DNA of 42,210 bases from Prochlorococcus sp. AG-363-M17 (lineage in GTDB: Bacteria > Cyanobacteriota > Cyanobacteriia > PCC-6307 > Cyanobiaceae): NCBI GenBank assembly GCA_003278365.1, contig QCFS01000012.1, positions 1-42,210 on the forward strand, read 5' to 3'. Shown piece after piece: positions 35,936 through 42,210 of this stretch. Position 1 is the first letter of the stretch. Every line of letters begins with the position of its first letter. The notes beneath the pieces were generated by a model. That model had not been told where the DNA came from, did not search any database, and was given only the letters and a program-made list of their open reading frames with translations. A program made the translations under genes and the position numbers.

Positions 35936-36061
35936 TTTTTAGGACCACCCCTGTGAGTTTCTATTTGAAAAACTAACACTGCCAGAAGACATCTTGTTGA
36001 GTTCTTTCAATTACCCCGTTACGATCGAAACATCAAACAATTGACTCTTCTGGCTTAAGAG

Positions 36062-36793
36062 GTGGCCGCTCAACCAAAAAATAGGGATGATATCCCAGTC
36101 GCAAAAAGGTCTCTCGGGCCTAGAAGGTTTGTTGGAAGATCGTTAAAATTCAACTTTCCTTTAGTTTTGGGATTTGGCGTTTTTTTCTCGATTGGAATAA
36201 TAGGAATTGGATCACTTGTTGAATTTTCTCCGCTGAATCCTTCTAGTGCTGTTAATACCGAATCTGTGGAGTCAGATGGTCGACTTCTTGGACACTTTCC
36301 CTATCCAGAAGCTGATCCTGGATCATTAGTAAATGTTTACCCTGGGATATTGATGCATTCAGATACAGCAACTGCATTCAGAGCGATGAGGTCTGCGGCC
36401 GCCGTTGATGGGATATCTCTTAGTCTTCTTAGTGGTTATAGATCCCATGATTTACAGAAGGAAATCTTTTTTGAAATTAAATCCGAGAGGAACCAAACGG
36501 CGAAGGAAAGAGCAAGGGTTTCGGCTCCTCCTGGTTACTCTGAACACAGCACGGGATATGCAATAGATTTGGGGGACGCTACAAGGCCTGGAACTCATTT
36601 TCAGGAAGAGTTTGAGTCTACAGCTGCTTTTAGATGGCTTGAAAAGAATGCTGCTAAATATCATTTCGTGCTTTCTTTTCCTGTTGATAACCCTCATGGA
36701 GTGAGTTATGAACCTTGGCATTGGAGGTTTGAAGGTTCAGCTGATGCGTTACGGGAATTTGAGGAAGCCCGTAAAAAATCTCAAGTTTTTTAA
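36062..36793 (+). CDS. Membrane-anchored D-Ala-D-Ala carboxypeptidase (VanY-like, M15B)
   Basis: 243 residues. Basic cytoplasmic N-terminus, one membrane anchor (about 32-52, PLVLGFGVFFSIGIIGIG), then an M15B domain in the periplasm. LLSGYRSHDLQ, zinc ligands His162 and Asp169 in SEHSTGYAIDL, and catalytic Glu217 plus His220 in YEPWHWRFEG are all present. It should trim the terminal D-Ala of peptidoglycan stems. GTG start at 36062. It stands alone upstream of typA and is not linked to resistance genes. Confidence 0.88.
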   Translation: MAAQPKNRDDIPVAKRSLGPRRFVGRSLKFNFPLVLGFGVFFSIGIIGIGSLVEFSPLNPSSAVNTESVESDGRLLGHFPYPEADPGSLVNVYPGILMHSDTATAFRAMRSAAAVDGISLSLLSGYRSHDLQKEIFFEIKSERNQTAKERARVSAPPGYSEHSTGYAIDLGDATRPGTHFQEEFESTAAFRWLEKNAAKYHFVLSFPVDNPHGVSYEPWHWRFEGSADALREFEEARKKSQVF

Positions 36794-36939
36794 GCTCTAG
36801 GTTTTACAATTGATTGGCATAGCGGAAGCCCTCTGCTCAGATATATCCTTTTGTTAGAGATGTTTTTCTGCAAATTGATAATCCCAGCTGATCTTGCCTC
36901 AAAGATCTCCGTCTTTTCTTCTATAAAGTTCTTTTGGTT

Positions 36940-38748
36940 ATGAGTAGTCAAGTTAAGTCGATTCGAAATATTGCGATCATCGCCCATGTTGACCATGGCA
37001 AGACCACTTTGGTAGACGCACTTTTGACTCAGTCAGGTATTTTCCGTGATAACGAGTCTATACCTACTTGTGTGATGGACTCGAATGATTTGGAACGAGA
37101 ACGTGGAATAACCATCTTGTCAAAGAATACAGCTGTTACTTATAACGAAACTCGTATCAATATTGTTGATACACCTGGTCACGCAGACTTTGGAGGAGAG
37201 GTTGAAAGGGTTTTAGGAATGGTTGATGGTTGCCTTCTCATTGTGGATGCGAATGAAGGACCCATGCCTCAAACACGATTCGTTTTAAAGAAGGCGCTTG
37301 AACAGGGACTTAGACCAATTGTTTTTGTTAACAAGATCGATCGTGCAAGAGTTGAGCCAGAAACTGCTGTTGACAAAGTACTTGACCTTTTTTTAGAACT
37401 GGGAGCTGATGATGATCAATGTGATTTCCCTTATCTGTTCGGGAGTGGGTTAGGTGGCTTTGCTAAGCCTGATATGGATACTGATAGTGACAATGTAAAA
37501 CCGCTTTTTGATGCGATTCTTAGGCATGTACCACCCCCTCTAGGAGATGAAAGTAAACCATTGCAGTTGCAGATCACTACTCTGGATTATTCAGACTTTT
37601 TAGGAAGAATTGTCATTGGTCGAGTCCATAATGGTGTAATTAAAAATGGTCAAAATGCTTCTCTAATTAAGGATGACGGAAGTGTTAAAAAGGGACGAAT
37701 TTCTAAATTGCTTGGATTTCAAGGCTTGCAGCGAGTTGAGATAAATAAAGCTTATGCTGGAGATATCGTTGCACTTGCTGGTTTCGAAGATGTAAACATT
37801 GGAGAAACGATTGCTTGCCCTGATGAACCCAAGGCTCTTCCTCTGATTAAGGTTGATGAGCCAACGCTTCAGATGACATTTGTTGTTAACGACTCGCCTT
37901 TCGCAGGTAAAGAAGGAAAATTTGTTACTAGTCGACAATTGCGTGATCGTCTTAAGAAAGAATTGCTTACTAATGTCGCGCTTCGAGTTGATGAAACTGA
38001 CTCGCCTGACCGTTTTGCTGTAAGTGGTCGAGGAGAACTTCATTTAGGGATTCTCATTGAGACAATGCGGCGAGAAGGTTATGAGTTCCAGGTTTCCCAA
38101 CCCCAGGTTATTTTTCGCACAATAGAAGGTGTTTCCTGTGAGCCTGTTGAAACCCTCGTTATGGACGTTCAGGAAGAAGCTGTAGGGGCATGTATTGAAA
38201 AACTAGGTGTTCGTCGTGGTGAGATGAAGAATATGGAGACAGGAAAAGATGGACGAACTCAACTGGAATTCGTTGTTCCATCTAGAGGGCTTATTGGTTT
38301 TCGAGGTGAATTTATACGAGCTACTCGTGGAGAAGGAATCATGAGTCATTCTTTCTTTGAATACCGACCTATGTCTGGAGATTTTGACCCTCGAAGGAAT
38401 GGAGTCCTTATTTCATTTGAAGAGGGAACATCAACTTTCTATGCGCTCAAGAACGCTGAAGACCGAGGACAGTTTTTTATTACTCCAGGCACTAAAGTAT
38501 ATAAGGGCATGATAGTTGGAGAGAATAATCGACAACAAGATCTTGAGCTTAATGTATGTAAGACCAAGCAACTTACAAATATGCGATCTTCTGGTGCAGA
38601 GGAGCTTGACACTCTTCAATCACCTGTTCAGATGACTTTGGAACGAGCTCTAGAATATATAGGCCCTGGAGAGATGTTGGAGGTTACTCCGGATTCGATT
38701 AGATTAAGAAAATTACCTTCTAAGAGATTGGTTAATAGTAAAAAATAA
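36940..38748 (+). CDS. typA: Ribosome-associated GTPase TypA/BipA
   Basis: 602 residues. G1 AHVDHGKTT, switch I RGITILSKN, G3 DTPGHADF and G4 NKIDR, followed by EF-G-like domains and the TypA-specific C-terminus (GVLISFEEGTSTFYALKNAEDRGQFFI). TypA binds ribosomes under stress and helps 50S assembly. TTG at 36934 could serve, but ATG 36940 is preferred. The upstream 146 bp contains no supported gene. DUF309 follows without a gap. Confidence 0.97.
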   Translation: MSSQVKSIRNIAIIAHVDHGKTTLVDALLTQSGIFRDNESIPTCVMDSNDLERERGITILSKNTAVTYNETRINIVDTPGHADFGGEVERVLGMVDGCLLIVDANEGPMPQTRFVLKKALEQGLRPIVFVNKIDRARVEPETAVDKVLDLFLELGADDDQCDFPYLFGSGLGGFAKPDMDTDSDNVKPLFDAILRHVPPPLGDESKPLQLQITTLDYSDFLGRIVIGRVHNGVIKNGQNASLIKDDGSVKKGRISKLLGFQGLQRVEINKAYAGDIVALAGFEDVNIGETIACPDEPKALPLIKVDEPTLQMTFVVNDSPFAGKEGKFVTSRQLRDRLKKELLTNVALRVDETDSPDRFAVSGRGELHLGILIETMRREGYEFQVSQPQVIFRTIEGVSCEPVETLVMDVQEEAVGACIEKLGVRRGEMKNMETGKDGRTQLEFVVPSRGLIGFRGEFIRATRGEGIMSHSFFEYRPMSGDFDPRRNGVLISFEEGTSTFYALKNAEDRGQFFITPGTKVYKGMIVGENNRQQDLELNVCKTKQLTNMRSSGAEELDTLQSPVQMTLERALEYIGPGEMLEVTPDSIRLRKLPSKRLVNSKK

Positions 38749-38749
38749 A

Positions 38750-39124
38750 TTGGATAATTACTTGTTAGGTTTACATTCTGACCCAAGATTTGTTAAGGCC
38801 ATATCTCTTTTTAATCAGGCTGAGTGGTATCCAGCTCATGATCTTTTTGAAGAGATATGGCATGAAACTAATGGCCCAGAACGTACAACTATTCAAGGCA
38901 TATTACAAGTTGCAGTTGCTGAACTTCATTTAGAAAATGGTAATACAATTGGTGCAACAATACTTTTTGGAGAAGGTTTAGGTAGATTGAGGACTTTGGG
39001 GGTTCCAGACCTTGGACTTGATTTGATAAAGCTTTGTAATTGTGTTGAGGAAAGGATGAAATTGATTCACGAGAACTCAGACCTAAGTTCTTCTAGCTTT
39101 CCTTTCTTGTCATTAAGGCCTTAA
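38750..39124 (+). CDS. DUF309 family protein
   Basis: 124 residues. The DUF309 core FNQAEWYPAHDLFEEIWHETNGPERTTIQGILQVAVAELHLENGN has the conserved His, Glu and Trp residues of this all-helical family, whose biochemical role is unknown. TTG start one base after the typA stop, so translation is probably coupled. In other cyanobacteria the gene also follows translation or membrane genes, which says little about its role. Confidence 0.88.
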   Translation: MDNYLLGLHSDPRFVKAISLFNQAEWYPAHDLFEEIWHETNGPERTTIQGILQVAVAELHLENGNTIGATILFGEGLGRLRTLGVPDLGLDLIKLCNCVEERMKLIHENSDLSSSSFPFLSLRP

Positions 39125-39425
39125 TCCTTCGACTGTCTCTCCATGTAAGGTTGTAATTAGTTTTGAACTCTACTCGCTACAACATGTCTCAGGGGTCTAG
39201 TGCTGATAAGACTCATATGTTTATTCAACTTTATTCTTTTTCAATTAATCCTTGGATTGGCTTTAAAATTAAATTAGAAAGCATTTCAATTTTCTTTGTT
39301 GAGTTGCACCATTCTTTAAAGTCAATGACTCCTTCTCCTGTAATTAGTTTATTGGCTAGTTTATTCTCCATTGACTCAAATGCTCCAATTCTTATAAACC
39401 TTTCCTTCGATATTTATAATTACCA
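39125..39425. other. 300-bp gap before lptB
   Basis: The gap separates DUF309 from lptB. In many bacteria a periplasmic Lpt protein (LptA, OstA-like, or LptC) precedes lptB, but no plus-strand frame here carries a signal peptide or OstA-like repeats. The only ORF with protein-like composition is on the minus strand (39371-39231). The lptB-lptF promoter should lie here, or the genes read through from typA. Confidence 0.45.
39231..39371 (-). CDS. Candidate 46-aa ORF antisense in the lptB upstream gap
   Basis: On the minus strand, ATG 39371 opens 46 codons. It reads like a real AT-rich-genome protein: Lys/Glu/Ile/Asn rich, with GEGVIDFKEWCNSTKKIEML and the end LILKPIQGLIEKE, and no odd residue runs. 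The frame is open 14 codons further upstream (to 39413), where only non-standard starts exist (AAGGAAAGG 9 nt before an ATT). It is not recognised. It could be a small gene or a remnant of one. The opposite-strand frame (39163-39429) looks like a shadow. Confidence 0.4.
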   Translation of the reverse strand: MENKLANKLITGEGVIDFKEWCNSTKKIEMLSNLILKPIQGLIEKE

Positions 39426-40154
39426 ATGAGCCTATCTTTATCAGAAGTTGCGCTTAAATTGTCTGGCCGTCTTTTGGTCAGTAATGTCTCCTTAATTCTT
39501 AACCCTGGTGAAGTTGTAGGACTTCTAGGCCCAAACGGGGCTGGGAAGACAACTACTTTCAATTTAATTATCGGTCTTTTAAGGCCTGATTCAGGACAGG
39601 TTTTACTTGATGATCAACCGATTAGTGATTTTCCTATGCCTAAGCGTGCAAGACTTGGCATAGGTTATCTACCTCAGGAACCAAGCATTTTTCGATCTTT
39701 GACAGTTCGTCAGAATCTTCAGTTGGCGCTTTCTGAGGGCCAACTGAGTAAATCTCAATCACGTGAACGCATACAAGAACTCATAGATAGTTTCAGGTTG
39801 GGGTCTTTTCTGGATAGAAGAGGCTATCAACTTTCTGGTGGCGAGCGTAGACGATGTGAGGTTGCCAGGGCTCTTGCTGTTGGCTCTCAAGGCCCCCGCT
39901 ATTTGTTATTAGATGAACCCTTCGCAGGAGTAGATCCTCTCGCGGTAGCTGATTTACAAGAATTGATCAATGCTTTAAGAGAACGAGGTATGGGGATTCT
40001 TATTACAGACCATAATGTGAGAGAAACTCTTGCTATAACAGAGCGTTCTTATATTCTTTCTGATGGAAAGATCCTGGCTTCTGGTAAGTCCGATGAAGTA
40101 TCTAATGACCCTTTAGTTCGAAGACATTATTTAGGGGAGGGTTTTCAGCTTTGA
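39426..40154 (+). CDS. lptB: LPS export ABC transporter ATPase LptB
   Basis: 242 residues. Walker A GPNGAGKT (35-42), Q-loop YLPQEPSIFRSLTVRQNL, signature LSGGERRRCEVARAL, Walker B LLLDEPFAGVDP and LITDHNVRETL. The YLPQEPSIFR and DEPFAGVDPLAV sequences are those of LptB rather than of general branched-chain ATPases. It powers transfer of lipopolysaccharide from the inner membrane. The stop overlaps the lptF start by 4 bp (TTGA). Confidence 0.94.
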   Translation: MSLSLSEVALKLSGRLLVSNVSLILNPGEVVGLLGPNGAGKTTTFNLIIGLLRPDSGQVLLDDQPISDFPMPKRARLGIGYLPQEPSIFRSLTVRQNLQLALSEGQLSKSQSRERIQELIDSFRLGSFLDRRGYQLSGGERRRCEVARALAVGSQGPRYLLLDEPFAGVDPLAVADLQELINALRERGMGILITDHNVRETLAITERSYILSDGKILASGKSDEVSNDPLVRRHYLGEGFQL

Positions 40155-41362
40155 AAAAATTGCCTTTAGCTAGTTACCAGAATTCTTTTGGTTTTCTAAA
40201 TAGACCCTGGAAACTTCTGTTGTCGAGGTGGAAAAAACTACCGCTCCTGGATAGATGGATATTGGGCGAGCTTTTCTCACCTCTTGTTTTTGCTATAGCT
40301 GCTTTTACCGTAGTTTCTCTTTCTGTCGGTGTAATGTTTGATTTAGTTAGAAGAATAGTTGAGTCTGGGCTCCCAATATTTTCAGCAGTTAAGATTTTAG
40401 GTTTAAAACTCCCTGGCTTTTTGGTCATTTCTTTCCCAATGGCAACGTTGATGGGAACTCTGATGGCTTATGGAACACTCTCTGCTAATAGTGAATTAAA
40501 AGCTTTAAGAAGTGTTGGCATAACTACCAAAAGGATAGTAGCCCCTGCATTGCTATTGTCTTTCTTTATGACAGCAATGACCTTTTTCTTTAATGACTTT
40601 ATTGTTCCTAATGCTAACCGTAATGCTGAAGTCACCCTTCAGAGAGCACTTGGAAGAGCTATATCAACAGAGAAGGGTGATGATATTATCTATTCGAGGT
40701 TTGGTGCAATAAGTTCATCAAATAATGAAGACCTGAGGAAAGGATTAGCTCAATTGTTTTACGCAAGAGAGTTTAGAAGAGGGGAAATGAATGACGTAAC
40801 TGTGCTTGATTTCTCCAGGTTAGGTTATACCCAGATGTTGACCTCTAAAAAAGCACTATGGAATGAGAAAGAAGCTAAATGGGAATTTTTGGATGGGCAA
40901 ATTCTTACTAGAACTCCAAATGGAAGTAGTACATCAGCAGTTTTTGATCGCTACTTATATCCTTTGAGTTCAGCGCCTTTGCGTATATCTAAGCTCTCAA
41001 AGGATGCTAATAATATGACAATTTCGGAGGCAATAGAGGCGCAGAAACTATACGCAGAGGCGGGAAATCGTAAGGAAGCAAGACGCATGAAAGTTCGCAT
41101 TCAAGAAAAATTCACCTTGCCTATGGCGTGTCTAGTTTTCGGTCTTATTGGCAGCAGTCTTGGCGCGAAACCAAATTCGAGAACAAGTAGAAGCCAAGGT
41201 TTTGGCATCAGTGTCGTTTTGATACTTATGTACTATGTCTTGAGTTTCAGTTTTAGTTCTTTAGGTGTAAAGGGCGTCTTGATGCCTTTTGTTGCTGCCT
41301 GGTGTCCCGTTTTTATCTCATTGTTTAGTGGTGGATTGCTGTTGCAGCAGTCAAGTCGCTAA
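40151..41362 (+). CDS. lptF: LPS export permease (LptF/LptG, YjgP/YjgQ family)
   Basis: 403 residues. LLDRWILGELFSPLVFAIAAF at the N-terminus, SFPMATLMGTLMAYGTLSANSELKALRSVGIT, a soluble periplasmic domain (about 150-290) and C-terminal helices with FTLPMACLVFGLIGSSLGAKP give the six-helix YjgP/YjgQ layout. Cyanobacteria often have a single such gene, acting as a homodimer with LptB. Probable TTG start at 40151, overlapping the lptB stop. Confidence 0.93.
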   Translation: MKKLPLASYQNSFGFLNRPWKLLLSRWKKLPLLDRWILGELFSPLVFAIAAFTVVSLSVGVMFDLVRRIVESGLPIFSAVKILGLKLPGFLVISFPMATLMGTLMAYGTLSANSELKALRSVGITTKRIVAPALLLSFFMTAMTFFFNDFIVPNANRNAEVTLQRALGRAISTEKGDDIIYSRFGAISSSNNEDLRKGLAQLFYAREFRRGEMNDVTVLDFSRLGYTQMLTSKKALWNEKEAKWEFLDGQILTRTPNGSSTSAVFDRYLYPLSSAPLRISKLSKDANNMTISEAIEAQKLYAEAGNRKEARRMKVRIQEKFTLPMACLVFGLIGSSLGAKPNSRTSRSQGFGISVVLILMYYVLSFSFSSLGVKGVLMPFVAAWCPVFISLFSGGLLLQQSSR

Positions 41363-41394
41363 GTTTTTAAAGAACTCTAAAACTTTTCCTCTTT

Positions 41395-42210
41395 GTGGAG
41401 TTTCTCCTTGCATTGGCTTTTAGGCCATTAGTTGGTTCAGATCCTGTTCTTTTGCTTGGCCTTGCAGCATTTTTTTTGCTTCTCGTGGCTATGCCAATAG
41501 CTTTTTGGGCTATTGGAGGAAAACAGAGCTCTTCGGCAGTGACAGTATTTATAGCTGCATCCAACTTTGTTTTGACAGCACAGTTGATTTCTCGTTGGTG
41601 GCAGTCAGGACATTTCCCGGTAAGCAACCTTTATGAATCTCTTTGTTTTTTAGCTTGGGCTTGTACTTTGACTCAATTGTTGGCTGAACGTGCTTGGCCT
41701 TCTCCTTACGTCGGGGCAGCAGCTACTCCAATGGCACTTATATCAGTTGGATTTGCAAATTTTGTATTGCCACAGAGCCTGCAAAGTGCATCACCTTTGG
41801 TCCCTGCTCTTAGGTCAAGCTGGCTTGTGATGCATGTGAGCGTAATTATGTGTAGTTACGCAGCCCTTTTAGTGGGATCTCTTTTCTCACTTGCTGTTAT
41901 TTTTCTAGATAAAGGTAATCAATTACAGATTAGAAGTAGCTCTTTAGGTGTAGGTGGATTTAGGAGTTCAGAGATGATTACTAAAATGAATGGAACTGTA
42001 GATAACTCCCTTAAATTGAGCTCAATTAATTTAGGCCTTAATGAGCAGTTAGATAGCCTTAGTTACCGTGTTATTACAGTAGGTTTTTTGCTCCTGACAA
42101 TAGGTTTAATTAGTGGATCAGTTTGGGCAAATGAGGCTTGGGGAACCTGGTGGAGTTGGGATCCTAAGGAAACATGGGCTTTGATCTGTTGGTTCTTCTA
42201 TGCGGCATAT
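41395..42210 (+). CDS. ccsA: Cytochrome c biogenesis protein CcsA, 5' part
   Basis: First 272 codons; the gene runs off the window end. Multiple membrane helices with [13 protein letters not shown] and the heme-handling WWD motif [13 protein letters not shown] (249-261) define CcsA of System II. With Ccs1 it carries heme across the thylakoid membrane and attaches it to c-type cytochromes. GTG 41395 is the only standard start after the in-frame stop at 41368-41370. It begins 32 bp after lptF. A weakly conserved loop (about residues 178-220) precedes the WWD segment. Confidence 0.95.
   Translation, partial: MEFLLALAFRPLVGSDPVLLLGLAAFFLLLVAMPIAFWAIGGKQSSSAVTVFIAASNFVLTAQLISRWWQSGHFPVSNLYESLCFLAWACTLTQLLAERAWPSPYVGAAATPMALISVGFANFVLPQSLQSASPLVPALRSSWLVMHVSVIMCSYAALLVGSLFSLAVIFLDKGNQLQIRSSSLGVGGFRSSEMITKMNGTVDNSLKLSSINLGLNEQLDSLSYRVITVGFLLLTIGLISGSVWANEAWGTWWSWDPKETWALICWFFYAAY

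Noticed and set aside
35982-36055. CCAGAAG ... CTTCTGG inverted repeat between chlP and the VanY-like gene
   Set aside because: Seven bp separated by about 60 bp is expected by chance in a gap of this size.
36860-36943. 27-codon ORF in the gap before typA
   Set aside because: AGAG abuts the ATG, too close to serve as a ribosome site; short and unrecognised.
37663-38043. 126-codon ORF antisense to typA
   Set aside because: Lies inside the TypA core; serine-rich shadow frame.
39163-39429. 88-codon plus-strand ORF in the gap before lptB
   Set aside because: TTG start, Ser/Ile/Phe-rich composition, no signal peptide or OstA pattern, runs into the lptB start; it is the complement of the more protein-like minus-strand frame.
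1-42210. tRNA, rRNA, CRISPR, insertion sequence or phage genes
   Set aside because: No cloverleaf-like sequence with a GGTTCRA arm, no regularly spaced repeats, no transposase or integrase motifs were seen on reading the gaps and proteins.

Overview
The window is a compact, AT-rich stretch of cyanobacterial chromosome. It carries photosystem II assembly factor Psb28, the chlorophyll proteins Gun4 and ChlP, bilin reductase PcyA, ferredoxin-type sulfite reductase, SipA (NblS partner), System II cytochrome c assembly (CcsA) and an NtcA-type promoter on glnA. Short intergenic gaps, frequent 1-4 bp overlaps, AT-rich codons and the gene mix fit a marine picocyanobacterium, most likely Prochlorococcus; that genus call is inference. 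Both edge genes (secD, ccsA) are cut by the window.

Layout. 1-2017 (+): 3' end of secD, secF and a small membrane protein. 2047-5628 (-): two overlapping AI-2E/PerM-type permeases, psb28 and mnmH (tRNA 2-selenouridine synthase), divergent from gun4 (5678-6394) and a lone serine-kinase-type ATPase. 6923-10333 (-): small conserved protein, methyltransferase, small exported protein, then glnA with a strong terminator and an NtcA promoter, divergent from a glyoxylate-type aminotransferase. 11749-13909: tadA (-), a group II PLP decarboxylase (+) and a 59-aa membrane protein whose 3' end overlaps the next gene antisense. 13818-16564 (-): bioY-lspA-GTPase/DUF697, divergent from sipA. 16815-19375 (-): two M16 peptidase-family proteins, one active-type and one with a broken zinc site. 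19395-22938 (+): pcyA-devB-devC-devA in tight linkage, then a 51-aa basic protein and a GT2 glycosyltransferase. 24186-29457 (+): a structured leader, rpsB, an intercistronic hairpin region, tsf, a large acidic hypothetical and recG. 29789-38748: VanX-type dipeptidase (+), sir (-), glyS (+), chlP (-), VanY-type peptidase (+), typA (+). 38750-42210 (+): DUF309 protein, a 300-bp gap where a periplasmic Lpt component might be expected but where I see only a minus-strand 46-codon ORF, then lptB, lptF and ccsA (partial).

How it fits together. Most genes are vertical housekeeping functions: protein export, pigment synthesis and PSII assembly, nitrogen and sulfur assimilation, translation, repair and envelope building. 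glnA and the glyoxylate-type aminotransferase share a divergent control region, which could link photorespiratory nitrogen to ammonia re-assimilation (inference). I see no tRNA or rRNA genes, IS elements, phage genes or CRISPR array, and no clearly novel multi-gene defence or biosynthetic system. The points of interest are small overlooked ORFs, RNA structures around rpsB-tsf, antisense overlap of 3' ends and the unusual content of the lptB upstream gap.
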